From: Oligoflexus sp.
GTDB lineage: Bacteria > Bdellovibrionota_B > Oligoflexia > Oligoflexales > Oligoflexaceae
Length of the DNA stretch: 39,979 nt
Assembly: GCF_035712445.1 (NCBI RefSeq)
Contig: NZ_DASTAT010000057.1
Coordinates: 1 to 39,979 of the forward strand
Reading direction: 5' to 3'
Every line of letters begins with the position of its first letter. Within the stretch, counting starts at the first letter, position 1. This document shows positions 1 to 7,828 of this stretch, piece by piece. The notes beneath the pieces were generated by a model. That model was not told the DNA's origin, did not search any database, and saw nothing but the letters and a program-made list of their open reading frames with translations. The translations under genes and the position numbers were made by a program.

Positions 1-729
1 GGGGTTATAGGACGCCGCAATCCAGACTTCGCGTCCCCCTTTCCCAATGCGCTTGTATTCACCGCGGTCAAACTCTCCCCGTCCGAGCTTCTCCCAGAAA
101 TGCCGGTACTCCACGGACTGGACAAAGGATGGGTCGCAGAACATGCGATGATGCCGACCCTTCACTTCATCCAGGGTATAGCCGAGGGTCTGCAGGAAGT
201 TTTCATTGGCATCGGTAATCGTACCGTCCAGGCTGAATTCGATCACGGCCTGTGACTTGCCGATGGCCTGGATCTGGCCTTCATAATCCGCGTTCTTAAG
301 TTTCGTCTCGGTGATGTCGCTGGCGATTTTCACGATCTTATAGGGCTGACCATCGTCGCCGATCACTGGATTATAAGAGGCCTGGATCCAGATCTCCTGA
401 CCGCCACGCCCCAAACGGCGATGCTCGCCGGTGAAGAACTGCCCGCGGTTCAGCTGCTGCCAGAACTCTTTATAGGCAGGAGACCTCGCGAAGACCGGGT
501 CGCAGAACATGCGGTGGTGCTGCCCAACGATGTCAGATAGCTTATAGCCAAAGGTCTTCAGAAAATTGGCATTGGCCGTTTGAATCACCCCATCCATGGA
601 GAATTCGATGACGGCCAGAGCACGATCGATGGCTTCCATCCGCTGTTTCAAATCCTGAATCGAGGGCTCTGTTTCCTCGGCCTTGTCATTGGGATTCGAT
701 TCAAAATTCATCTTTTTTGCGTTTTGCAT
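1..729 (-). CDS. PAS-PAS sensory protein, probably chemotaxis-type (N-terminal part only)
   Basis: The gene runs off the left edge; 243 residues are visible. Two PAS domains lie in tandem, about residues 30-145 and 152-243. They are near copies: both hold an AVIEFS(M/L)DG core, then an NFL segment, then HHRMFCDP (residues 71-78 and 193-200), with a period of 122 residues. This repeat layout is known from BdlA/Aer-like cytosolic proteins in which two or more PAS domains precede a methyl-accepting signalling domain; a histidine kinase is the alternative, and the deciding C-terminus is outside the window. There is no signal peptide or membrane segment. The ATG at 729 is preceded by GAGG at 9 bases. 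PAS domains of this type usually bind heme, FAD or a small ligand, but the cofactor cannot be read here. Confidence 0.85.
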   Translation of the reverse strand, partial: MQNAKKMNFESNPNDKAEETEPSIQDLKQRMEAIDRALAVIEFSMDGVIQTANANFLKTFGYKLSDIVGQHHRMFCDPVFARSPAYKEFWQQLNRGQFFTGEHRRLGRGGQEIWIQASYNPVIGDDGQPYKIVKIASDITETKLKNADYEGQIQAIGKSQAVIEFSLDGTITDANENFLQTLGYTLDEVKGRHHRMFCDPSFVQSVEYRHFWEKLGRGEFDRGEYKRIGKGGREVWIAASYNP

Positions 730-962
730 AACTCGATGCCTCGTTGGTTCCTAACGTACATCCTGGACTGACCTGGAATGTGTCGGAATTAAATCGCAAT
801 GCTATAGCGTTTCGCCCACAGAAAATGAGCAGTCATCATCCCGGCAAGTCCACCCGGTGGTAAACATGGACCGCCCAGACTTGGCGGTTCACCGTAAGCC
901 CTTAATACTTCATGATGCGGGTCTTTCCACTTTTTTGAATTTTTTATGGGGAGACTCTTTTT

Positions 963-1994
963 ATGTACATACGCCTGGGCCGCTTTTTCCTTATTCTTCT
1001 GAACTGCGCTTTTTGTCTTGCCGTTCCCGAGGTCGTGGACGCAGCGGTGCGAGCCGATCCTGCCGTGCATGGCCGCCTGCGGGTGGAAGGATCTCAGATC
1101 GTGGCGCAGGACGGAACGCCTGTGGTCCTGCGCGGCGGCGGACTCATGGATCTTTTGGAATTCCGCTACACGCAGCAATCCTTGGACTATTTGAAAGGGT
1201 CCGGCGCGAATCTGGTCCGCATTCCCCTGCACTGGGGCCGTGGAGGACTTTCCGCTTCGTATGAAGAGCATTGGGGCGCCTTTCAAAAGCTGGCCGATTA
1301 TGCTATAAAACAAGGCTTTTATGTGATCGCTGATTTTCATGCCGTCGCTTCGCCCGATGATGCGGGCGTGGAAACCATGGCCATTCGATTTCTTCAGGAT
1401 GTCGCGCGACGCTATGGAAAAAGCGGACAGATCATTTATGAAATTTTTAACGAACCCACGGGAGCCTCGACCTATAGCAAAAAAGTACCTTGGAGCCGAA
1501 TTCGATCATATGCGATCAAGCGCATCGATGAAATTCGCGCAATTGATTCGGATGCCCTGATTATCGTGCCTACGGCGACCTGGTCGCAGGAGATCGCCCT
1601 GCCACTGACCGATCCCGTGCCGCGCCCGAACATTGCCTATGCCTTTCATTTCTATGCAAGCTTTCACCGCTTCCAGGAGCAGAACGAGACGATCGCCGCT
1701 CGCCTGCCCATCTTCGTTACGGAATGGGCGGCTCAGTCGCCGGAAAACAGCGACGGTTCCATCAACGAAGCCAGTTTTCAGCGCTATGTGGACTGGATGA
1801 ATCGCCATAACATATCCTGGGCGGCCTGGAGCTATTCCGATGAAACGGAGCCCTATGGCTGGTTTCAGCCGGGCAGCATGGACGATGGCGAGGTTACCGA
1901 TGCGGAACTGCGCAGCTGGGGGCGCAGGGTGCTCGATCTTCTGGATGATGACCGCCTGAATCAACGCTTCGGCAGCGGGACCTTACCCCGGTGA
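963..1994 (+). CDS. Exported GH5 family glycoside hydrolase (cellulase-like)
   Basis: This 343-residue protein has an N-terminal signal peptide (hydrophobic about residues 7-20, likely cut near AVDAA, 26-28) and a single TIM-barrel catalytic domain. Glycoside hydrolase family 5 is indicated by VRIP with Arg86, the IFNEPTG motif with Glu164 as the likely acid/base, FHFY at 228-231 on strand 6, and FVTEW with Glu254 as the likely nucleophile. W289 in AAWSYSD fits the aromatic after strand 8. GH5 enzymes retain configuration and act on beta-1,4-glucans or mannans; the substrate cannot be decided. No carbohydrate-binding module follows. GGGGAG lies about 10 bases before the ATG. The gene stands alone, divergent from the PAS sensor, with a 233-base shared upstream region in which I see no clear promoter. 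Confidence 0.9.
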   Translation: MYIRLGRFFLILLNCAFCLAVPEVVDAAVRADPAVHGRLRVEGSQIVAQDGTPVVLRGGGLMDLLEFRYTQQSLDYLKGSGANLVRIPLHWGRGGLSASYEEHWGAFQKLADYAIKQGFYVIADFHAVASPDDAGVETMAIRFLQDVARRYGKSGQIIYEIFNEPTGASTYSKKVPWSRIRSYAIKRIDEIRAIDSDALIIVPTATWSQEIALPLTDPVPRPNIAYAFHFYASFHRFQEQNETIAARLPIFVTEWAAQSPENSDGSINEASFQRYVDWMNRHNISWAAWSYSDETEPYGWFQPGSMDDGEVTDAELRSWGRRVLDLLDDDRLNQRFGSGTLPR

Positions 1995-2196
1995 AAGATT
2001 TCCCTGTCTGAAGATAGGACAGCGACGTCCAGAGTTCACGCAAAGCATGGATACCAGGAATATTACCGGCAATCGTTCCAGACGCTTGGACGGAGCGGAA
2101 TCAGGGCCTCGATCTTGCGATAGAAAACGGATGGACAGAAATACGATTCGATAGGCACAGAGGTGCTCCTAAAGACGCCATGAGGGAGGGCATTGG

Positions 2197-3183
2197 ATGA
2201 AACGTTTTCTTGCAACTTCGTTGGTCACGATCCTGGCTTTGTCCTGCGGACAGAAAAAAGTAGAGGAAAAGACCGAAGAACAAGGTCAGGCCGCCAAAAC
2301 CGAAGAAAAAGCGCCTGCAGCTGGTGATGCCTCAGGCACCAAGCCGGCCGCTCCCGCCAAGAAATTAACCGAACTCTATCCACCATCCATTGGTGTGTAT
2401 CCTTTGTCCGCTCCGGCCCCTGGCCGTTCGCTTTACTTCGGCGTCGTTCCCGGTGGAACCCAGAAGTTTGAAATGATCTGGGTCTATGCCGTGGCCGCTG
2501 TGCCTGATTTCTCGAACGCTTTGGAACTGCCTGAGTTCGCGACCGAAGCGGAATTCGATGCCTGGATGGAAAAATGGGCTACTGAATTCAAAGAAAATCC
2601 TGAGATGGTTGCAGCTTTGACCAAGCTTCAAACCGAATTCTCCTTCAAGGTCGATGCCGCCTTCATCACCGATACCGCGGTTGCTATACCGGACGCGGCC
2701 TTGGCTGGTCAACCCAACTATGTGAAGGTCACTCAGAAATTCTATGCCCGTCGTTATTCCATGAAAGCTGCGGGAAACACCACGATTACCGCCATGGTTG
2801 ATGGCGCGACCTTCAGCGCTCCCGTCGTGATCACGGCCTACACGGCTGCACAGATCACAGCTGGAAAAACCCGCTATGACAACACCGCAACAGGAGCCGC
2901 TGGCGGCTGCGCGGGCTGCCATGGGACAGCAACAACCACCAACGATGCATTTCTGAAGCACTCGTCGGACTACCTGGCCTACGGCACCGACGCCGAAATC
3001 ATCGGCCTTGTGAAGAACGCCGTGTACCCCGACGGAACACCGATGGCCAACCCTAACCACAAGTTCACCTTCGCAGCCCCTGCGGATGAAGCGAACATCA
3101 TCGGTTACCTCCGCAGCTTTCCACCTTCGTTTGATAAGCTCCAGGGTGTGGCAGCTCAACCCGCTGCCCTGCGCCTGCGCTAA
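2197..3183 (+). CDS. Lipoprotein with C-terminal cytochrome c domain
   Basis: A 328-residue protein with a type II signal peptide: LALSC puts the lipidated cysteine at residue 17. A charged Glu/Lys/Ala-rich linker spans about 20-56. Residues 60-225 form a region I do not recognise. The C-terminal 90 residues carry one CAGCH heme-binding motif (Cys238, Cys241, His242) and Met283 in a GTPMAN context as the likely sixth heme ligand, followed by a closing helix (IIGYLRSF), as in class I cytochrome c. It is probably a membrane-anchored periplasmic electron carrier or redox sensor; partner unknown. GAGGGAGGG precedes the ATG, and a strong terminator follows 22 bases after the stop, so it is monocistronic. 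Confidence 0.85.
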   Translation: MKRFLATSLVTILALSCGQKKVEEKTEEQGQAAKTEEKAPAAGDASGTKPAAPAKKLTELYPPSIGVYPLSAPAPGRSLYFGVVPGGTQKFEMIWVYAVAAVPDFSNALELPEFATEAEFDAWMEKWATEFKENPEMVAALTKLQTEFSFKVDAAFITDTAVAIPDAALAGQPNYVKVTQKFYARRYSMKAAGNTTITAMVDGATFSAPVVITAYTAAQITAGKTRYDNTATGAAGGCAGCHGTATTTNDAFLKHSSDYLAYGTDAEIIGLVKNAVYPDGTPMANPNHKFTFAAPADEANIIGYLRSFPPSFDKLQGVAAQPAALRLR

Positions 3184-3204
3184 TTCCTAGTGTTTGAATC
3201 TCGA

Positions 3205-3234
3205 GCCGCCGAGGATTCCTCGGCGGCTTTTTTT
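3205..3234 (+). terminator. Rho-independent terminator of the cytochrome lipoprotein gene
   Basis: Stem GCCGCCGAG / CTCGGCGGC (9 bp, loop of 5) followed by seven Ts, 22 bases after the stop codon. Confidence 0.95.
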
Positions 3235-3420
3235 ATTTCACGATTGCATGCACGTCGAGTTGGTTTTTCCCTGCAGGCCTGTATGAATCCCGCTGCAGGG
3301 CCCCGGGATGTTTATTCTCATCTTCGCGTCACGACGCGGTTTTCAGGGTGGCACGCAATGTGAAAGAAAGAGGGCCGGATTCACGCAAGTGAAAGCACTC
3401 AAACAAACCGGAGGCAAACT

Positions 3421-3645
3421 ATGAACTGGGATCAAGTGGAAGGCAATTGGAAGGACTTGAAAGGCAGCATTCGTGAAAAATGGGCCAAACTCACGGATGA
3501 TGATATGGAACTGGTAGCCGGCAAGAAGGATCGTATTGTTGGCAAGCTGCAGGAACGCTACGGCTTTGCAAAAGACCGCGCGGAAGCAGAACTTGACCAA
3601 TACATTGCTTCCATGGACAAAGACCGTCGGTCGTCCATGTCCTAA
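3421..3645 (+). CDS. CsbD/YjbJ-family stress protein
   Basis: A 74-residue, highly charged protein with the family signature MNWDQVEGNWKDLKG at the start, then WAKLTDDD and a KKDRIVGKLQERYG segment. The family is small, soluble and commonly induced by general or osmotic stress; its biochemical role is not known. Length matches the usual 60-75 residues. GGAGG precedes the ATG by 7 bases. It has its own terminator at 3681. The upstream 235 bases contain an 8-bp inverted repeat (CCCTGCAG at 3269, CTGCAGGG at 3293) that could be a control element, but this is weak. Confidence 0.93.
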   Translation: MNWDQVEGNWKDLKGSIREKWAKLTDDDMELVAGKKDRIVGKLQERYGFAKDRAEAELDQYIASMDKDRRSSMS

Positions 3646-3680
3646 ATATATTTGAGTGGCTATCAGCATCACTCACAAGA

Positions 3681-3719
3681 GCCATTGGCTTGGTCAAAGC
3701 CAATGGCATTGCTTTTTTT
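3681..3719 (+). terminator. Rho-independent terminator of the csbD-like gene
   Basis: Stem GCCATTGGCTT / AAGCCAATGGC around a 5-base loop, then a T-rich tract at 3713-3719. It touches the 3' end of the convergent protease gene. Confidence 0.92.
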
Positions 3720-4446
3720 AAAGGTTCACGCCGGTCCAGCTGCGGAGCCAGTTCAGGTGATACGCGACATTCGTATAAATGCTCGATCCCCGACAGCCGG
3801 TTTCTCCGCGCGAAGTGGCGCCGATCACAAGCAGGCGGCCACCGCTGGAGACATAGGCCGGTCCACCCGAATCCCCATAGCATGATCCCGTTCCATTTTC
3901 ATAAACCGTGATTTCATTGCTGGTCGTTCCGCTGACGCTGACGCTGGTGTAGTAAAGACGTCCGCTGCCGCCTGACTGCGTTTGGCCAAAGCCGGCCAGA
4001 GCGAGATTGGAGCCACGCGTGATCGAACCCTTATAGATCGCGACCGGATTGTAACCAGCGGGTGCCGCTGCGCTCAGCTCGATCACCGAAATATCACTCG
4101 GAACGCTTTTGTTGAAGCTTCCCGTGTAAGCGGGGTTGACCGCGTAGTCGGCGGCTTTCACGTATTTGAATTCGGTGCTGCTGCGACCGAAACCAATGTA
4201 AAGCGTGCCGCGATAGTTGGCGAGGCAGTGTCCGGCGGATACCACGAACCTTTTGTCAATCAGGGTTCCCGTGCAAAAAACCTGGCCGTTGCTGGACGCC
4301 AGGGCCACGGTTGACTGTTCGATGGCGCCGCCGTCGGGCGCGAGGGTTCCGTTGATGATTTTCGTTTCGCTCGTGGTATCCCCTGTCCCGCATGCTGACA
4401 GAGCCATCGCCGCCAAGGGAAGGCTCCAGAATTTCATAGAACGCAT
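3718..4446 (-). CDS. S1-family serine protease, predicted lipoprotein
   Basis: A 242-residue chymotrypsin-fold protease. LSAC gives a lipidated Cys19, and IING at 30-33 marks the mature N-terminus usually exposed by activation cleavage. The catalytic triad is visible: His73 in VVSAGHC, Asp118 in SDIS, Ser193 in GDSGGP. Likely disulfides are Cys58-Cys74 and Cys189-Cys218. The residue at the base of the S1 pocket (chymotrypsin position 189) falls on Gly187, not Asp, so trypsin-like Arg/Lys cleavage is not expected; preference for small or hydrophobic residues is more likely (inference). AGGAG lies 7 bases before the ATG. It probably acts at the cell surface or in the periplasm. The pro-segment between lipidation and IING is only about 10 residues. 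Confidence 0.93.
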   Translation of the reverse strand: MRSMKFWSLPLAAMALSACGTGDTTSETKIINGTLAPDGGAIEQSTVALASSNGQVFCTGTLIDKRFVVSAGHCLANYRGTLYIGFGRSSTEFKYVKAADYAVNPAYTGSFNKSVPSDISVIELSAAAPAGYNPVAIYKGSITRGSNLALAGFGQTQSGGSGRLYYTSVSVSGTTSNEITVYENGTGSCYGDSGGPAYVSSGGRLLVIGATSRGETGCRGSSIYTNVAYHLNWLRSWTGVNL

Positions 4447-4471
4447 CTTCTCACTCCTGTTGTGTCACAAG

Positions 4472-4500
4472 AAAAAAAATCGGCTTTGACCAAACAGCCA
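4472..4500 (-). terminator. Probable minus-strand terminator upstream of the protease gene
   Basis: Read on the minus strand, a bulged hairpin (GGCTGTTTG / CAAAGCC, at 4482-4499) is followed by GA and eight Ts. It lies between the UbiB-like gene and the protease gene, both on this strand, so it most likely ends the UbiB transcript; attenuation of the protease gene is the alternative. Confidence 0.55.
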
Positions 4501-4749
4501 AGGGTTTCGCATGGGCACCGGGAAATGACAACCCTGCTGGATTTTTGAAATCTGCAATTGACAAGCACGGGAGGGGATCGCTACGGAAGGTTCAGCAGCA
4601 TGCTTCAAGTCACCGAAATCTTTTGAAAAGAGTGACTCTGTATACAAGGCTGCGGCGCGTTCTTCTTTCATTTTTAGAAAGAGAAATCACTCAAGCCGGA
4701 CGCGATAGAGACGTTCACGGGTTTCCGCTGCGAACACAGTCTGCGGCAG
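4501..4749. other. Intergenic, no gene recognised
   Basis: Short open frames here run through the minus-strand terminator, lack a ribosome-binding site and resemble nothing I know. I see no RNA gene or repeat. Confidence 0.5.
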
Positions 4750-4838
4750 CTAACCTGACTGCCGAATGCGACGCTTGAGGCTCGCAAGGTCAAGCCTCGC
4801 GTCCTGCATACGGGCCAGGGTCTGTTCGGGAATAAGGT

Positions 4839-6131
4839 CTAACAGCTGCCGCGCGCGGATGGGGAAAGCTGGGCCAGGACGGAAGGCGCATGCTCCTTTG
4901 GAGCCTCCAACGGAAGATCGAGCAGGATCCTTTTCACGGGAACCGCAACCTTCAATTCACAAAGCGCATGAACAAGGCCCTGCATGGAGCGCATCAGCAT
5001 CAAAAACCAGGGAGGACCGGCCGAACGAAACCACCAGCGGTCCGCGCCTAACACGGACTCAAAGTGATCTTTCAGATTCCAGCTTTGGAAATCAAAGTCG
5101 CGGTCGACGCAAAAAGGTTCCAAAAGCTTTTCCATCAGGCAAGGCAGGCGTTCACGCAAAGGCAAAAGTTTCTGGGCATCGAAACCAAGCGCCACCATCT
5201 CATCAAAGGGCACCACATCGCGTTGATTCTGATAGGCATGAATCAGATTCCAAAGCGTGCTGACGTCTTTTTCGGTCAAGGTCATGGTCGAACCGAAATC
5301 ATAAAGAACCAGCTCGTAATTCCTGCCGTCCTGTGGCGCCATCGTTCGAAAACCAAGATTGCCCGGATGCGGATCGGTGTGAACGCTGCGCGCGACGAAG
5401 ACCGCGTGCAGGAAATATTCAAGGAGCGCGCGTGCGCATTCGCGCCTGGCCTCCTCCGGCCGCTCTTTGATACGGGAGATGGGGCTGGACGCTTCATAGC
5501 TTTGGGTGAGTATGGTGCGTGAACTGTATTCGGGATACACGCGGGCCACGACGATCGGTTTATTTTTGGGAAGAAGGCGCGCGGCTTCCATTTGCCTCTG
5601 CGCTTCACCTTCATAATCGACTTCCCGCTGCAGGGAATCCGCAAAGTAATCCAGGATCGCTTCCATCTCGAAACGAAATTTTTTCGGCGGTCCGGCCTTG
5701 CTCACCTGCCGCAGAAGTCCCAGCTGCTCGTCGAAGCTTTTTTGCAGGTCAGGGAACTGCACCTTGATCGCAACCCTTTCCCCCGACCTTAAAAGGCCTT
5801 CATGGACCTGACCCAAAGATGCCACCTGAGCCTGCTCGCTGATTTCCAAAAGCTCGGCATGAAGGCGCGGCGCTTCCGCGGCAATGCGGGCTTTCACCAA
5901 AGCGAGAGGCATGGGTTCCAGCGACACGGGATTGTCCTGTCTATGGGCGCCTTCACCGAGTTTCATGGCCATGAATTGAGCGGCCTTGGCGCTGATGCCT
6001 GGCATGCTTCCGAGACTTTCGATCAGGTAACGGCGGCTGGCAGCCTCGTTCCAATTTTTCAGAACCAGAGTCCTGGCAAGTATGGAGGAGTATTTCAGTC
6101 CGGTGGTGAGTCTGGACAGAGGTGAAGGCAT
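4839..6131 (-). CDS. ABC1/UbiB/AarF atypical protein kinase-like protein, C-terminus probably frameshifted
   Basis: The 430-residue reading frame carries the ABC1 kinase landmarks: KxGQ-like motif at 49-52 reading KAAQ (Gly replaced by Ala), ASLGQVH loop 104-110, Lys123 in VAIKVQ, E-V-D-Y at 170-173, catalytic loop HTDPHPGN with Asp253, and metal-binding Asp278 in DFG. The family includes UbiB/COQ8, needed for ubiquinone synthesis, but no ubi gene is nearby and the C-terminal membrane segments of E. coli UbiB are missing, so the role is open. The frame stops at 4839 after SPSARGSC. The frame one base over reads on as RQLLDLIPEQTLARMQ to a stop at 4750, adding about 32 protein-like residues, so a one-base deletion in the GCGCGCGG stretch near 4855 is likely. 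GGGAG precedes the ATG. Confidence 0.88.
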   Translation of the reverse strand: MPSPLSRLTTGLKYSSILARTLVLKNWNEAASRRYLIESLGSMPGISAKAAQFMAMKLGEGAHRQDNPVSLEPMPLALVKARIAAEAPRLHAELLEISEQAQVASLGQVHEGLLRSGERVAIKVQFPDLQKSFDEQLGLLRQVSKAGPPKKFRFEMEAILDYFADSLQREVDYEGEAQRQMEAARLLPKNKPIVVARVYPEYSSRTILTQSYEASSPISRIKERPEEARRECARALLEYFLHAVFVARSVHTDPHPGNLGFRTMAPQDGRNYELVLYDFGSTMTLTEKDVSTLWNLIHAYQNQRDVVPFDEMVALGFDAQKLLPLRERLPCLMEKLLEPFCVDRDFDFQSWNLKDHFESVLGADRWWFRSAGPPWFLMLMRSMQGLVHALCELKVAVPVKRILLDLPLEAPKEHAPSVLAQLSPSARGSC

Positions 6132-6219
6132 GGCTCGCTCCCATGAAGGATGGAACCATTATCTGCTATCTATCCAGGACTGTCGAGACGGGGAAATTTT
6201 GAAGAGCTTGGCTAGCGGC

Positions 6220-6263
6220 AACAGCCGGCGACTTTAAGACTGCAAGTCTCTTCGCCGACTGTT
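6220..6263. other. Long interrupted stem-loop between glsB-like and ubiB-like genes
   Basis: Arms AACAGCCGGCGA and TCGCCGACTGTT pair over 12 positions with one wobble, and a second hairpin AGACT-GCA-AGTCT sits inside. It lies downstream of the GlsB-like gene and about 90 bases before the UbiB-like start. With no clean T-run it is either a weak terminator or an mRNA structure. Confidence 0.55.
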
Positions 6264-6298
6264 TTCGCCAGTCTACAGGAAGTTCCAATTCAAGCAAC

Positions 6299-6559
6299 TC
6301 AATGCGTGAGTCGGCCGCGGCCCGAAAATGCCCGGTAGATAGCGAGCAGAATCATAGCGCCGATGACCGAAGCAATGAAACCAGCGGCTTCATTGGTCGA
6401 GTAAAGACCAAGGGCACGACCCAGGAAATTGGCTGTCAAGGCACCACCGATACCCAGAAGGATGGTGATGATGAAGCCACCAGGATCACGACCTGGCATA
6501 AGGAATTTAGCGATCAAACCGACGAAGAAACCAATGATGATTGTCACGATGAGTCCCAT
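6299..6559 (-). CDS. GlsB/YeaQ/YmgE-family membrane protein
   Basis: An 86-residue hydrophobic protein with three predicted transmembrane segments. The family pattern is MGLIVTIIIGFFVGLIAKF, then MPGRDPGG, then GIGGALTANFLGRALG and a last helix IGAMILLAIYR. Such proteins are often induced by stress in diverse bacteria; the molecular function is unknown. Length matches the usual 80-85. The ATG at 6559 is chosen over one 69 bases upstream because AGGAGG sits 6 bases before it and the family begins there. A minus-strand terminator lies 68 bases upstream, so transcription starts between 6560 and 6626. Confidence 0.92.
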   Translation of the reverse strand: MGLIVTIIIGFFVGLIAKFLMPGRDPGGFIITILLGIGGALTANFLGRALGLYSTNEAAGFIASVIGAMILLAIYRAFSGRGRLTH

Positions 6560-6626
6560 GAATAGCCTCCTATGGACATGACTCTGCCTGAGGCATTGCA
6601 AAAGCCAGACCACGGAATGACGAGGC

Positions 6627-6656
6627 AAAAAAAAGAGCGACCATGGCCGGTCACTC
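6627..6656 (-). terminator. Minus-strand Rho-independent terminator
   Basis: On the minus strand GAGTGACC / GGTCGCTC (8 bp with one G-T pair, loop of 6) is followed directly by eight Ts. It lies 18 bases past the stop of the broken small gene at 6674-6956, which argues that a transcript really comes from there. Confidence 0.88.
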
Positions 6657-6673
6657 GGGTGCGAAAATCAGGT

Positions 6674-6956
6674 TCAAAGACCTTCCACCGCAACTGTTGT
6701 AACGATCTGATTCAAGCGGGTTGCGAGTTCAGCAAAGCCCCTTCGCCGCTGCCACCCCCGGTCGGCCATCGTAGTATTGATGGGGGCGTTATCAACCATG
6801 GACTGGGCGCGGACCATGTTGGTTTCCAGCGCGAGTTTTCCTGTAATTAGTTCCCAGGTCAGCATGGGCTGATCGAAGGTCTGATCCCCGAGCTGAATCT
6901 GCGGGCAGTTTTTCTTCCGTCTGCAGTTTTTCGGTGACGCTGTCCCACGTAGCCAT
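6674..6956 (-). pseudogene. Small unknown gene with a frame break
   Basis: Two overlapping minus-strand frames join into one plausible protein of about 93 residues. The first begins at the ATG at 6956 (MATWDSVTEKLQTEEKL); the second continues as PQIQLGDQTFDQPMLTWELI and ends QIVTTVAVEGL at 6674. Joining needs removal of one base in the CCC run near 6903-6906. A terminator follows at once. The upstream frame also reads on past the ATG (FYPSHPLWETRRFLAV) to a stop near 7060 without another ATG, so the start is uncertain, and no convincing ribosome-binding site precedes 6956. I do not recognise the family. It may be a decayed gene or an intact gene hit by a sequencing indel. Confidence 0.5.
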
Positions 6957-7121
6957 CACAGCCAAGAAACGCCTCGTTTCCCACAGCGGATGACTAGGGT
7001 AAAATCGTGAAGTTGCTGAGACTTTAGGAAAGGCTCCATCACTTTTGTGGCGTCCGCTTCATCGGCGCGTCCAAGACCCGGGCCGTTTAATGATATCTAT
7101 TCGTTTTATCAGGGAGTTAGA

Positions 7122-7586
7122 GTGGAAGGTTTTCTGCCCATGAGCCGAGCGAGTTTCACTCTTGATTTCATCGCTTTGGCCATGGCCGCCGTTATTCCCG
7201 TGATGCTCTTCAGCCTTTATCAGGTCCGTCAGCGCAGGGACTACCAGCTCCATAAGCGCCTGCAAATCCTTCTGGGGCTCGTCCTGGGCATCGCAATCCT
7301 GGTTTTCGAGCTCGATATGCGCCTCTATGGTTGGCGGCAGTACGCCGAGGCCTCGCCCTATTACACGACCCTGGTGATACCCTCCCTGATCTTCCATCTC
7401 TTTTTTGCCATCCCTACCCTTTTCCTTTGGATCTATACGATTACCATGGCGCTTTGGCAGCACATTGACACGGAAAACGGCAAGTATCGGTTCCAGCACA
7501 AATTTTTCGGAAGACTGTCGGCCTATGCGATGATCGGTACAACTCTTTCCGGCTGGTTATTCTTTTGGCTGGCGTTTATGGCATAA
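7122..7586 (+). CDS. DUF420-family integral membrane protein
   Basis: A 154-residue protein with four predicted transmembrane segments. It matches the DUF420 (YozB-like) layout: a first helix ending in SLYQVRQRRDYQLHKRLQ, a second with FELDMRLYGW, a third after a YYTT stretch, and a closing helix with HKFFGRLSAYAMIGTTLSGW; the conserved histidines suggest metal or heme contact in the membrane. Its function is not established; relatives often sit near cytochrome oxidase genes, but not here. I chose the GTG at 7122 because AGGGAG precedes it at 5 bases. A GTG 75 bases earlier has no such site, and the ATG at 7140 would trim the family's N-terminal GFL segment. Confidence 0.85.
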   Translation: MEGFLPMSRASFTLDFIALAMAAVIPVMLFSLYQVRQRRDYQLHKRLQILLGLVLGIAILVFELDMRLYGWRQYAEASPYYTTLVIPSLIFHLFFAIPTLFLWIYTITMALWQHIDTENGKYRFQHKFFGRLSAYAMIGTTLSGWLFFWLAFMA

Positions 7587-7652
7587 TAAAAGGGAACTCT
7601 GGCAGAGTCCTACCTCAGCGTCGGAACCTCAAACTCCTGAAGGCTGAGCCTC

Positions 7653-7681
7653 TTGCAAAAATGGCTCTGTCTAAATATACT
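7653..7681 (+). promoter_or_regulatory. Probable sigma-70 type promoter for the 7906 gene
   Basis: TTGCAA at 7653-7658, a 17-base spacer, then TATACT at 7676-7681. The predicted transcript would start near 7688, giving a leader of about 218 bases before the ATG at 7906. Confidence 0.6.
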
Positions 7682-7694
7682 CTTCTGGTCCGAC

Positions 7695-7738
7695 GAGTCG
7701 AAAAGCTCGCGTAGAGATTGAGCTTTTACCCCCGACTC
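7695..7738 (+). promoter_or_regulatory. Nested stem-loop at the start of the 7906 leader
   Basis: An inner 8-bp stem AAAAGCTC / GAGCTTTT (loop of 11) is enclosed by GAGTCG / CGACTC. It begins a few bases after the predicted transcription start. It may protect the 5' end of the mRNA or act as a regulatory leader; it matches no riboswitch I know. Confidence 0.45.
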
Positions 7739-7773
7739 ATTTGTCATCTTTTCCTATCCGAAGAGTTGTCGTT

Positions 7774-7828
7774 CATTCGGTCGGGTTCTACCGAGCACTG
7801 GAGCATTCAATCGGTTGAGGTCCACCGA
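7774..7828 (+). repeat. Two imperfect 21-base repeats in the 7906 leader
   Basis: Copies at 7774-7794 and 7808-7828 agree at 16 of 21 positions and start 34 bases apart. Each carries its own inverted ends, CGGT and ACCG, around an 8-base centre, so each can form a short hairpin. They sit 78 bases or more before the start codon. Candidate protein- or sRNA-binding elements. Confidence 0.45.

Noticed and set aside
3269..3300. Inverted repeat CCCTGCAG / CTGCAGGG before the CsbD-like gene
   Set aside because: It contains the common CTGCAG palindrome, has no T-run and no relation to a promoter I can identify; too weak to list as a separate site.
4465..4671. 68-codon minus-strand frame between the protease and kinase genes
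   Set aside because: It reads through the terminator-like hairpin at 4472-4500, ends in a poly-Phe artefact of the T-run and lacks a start site.
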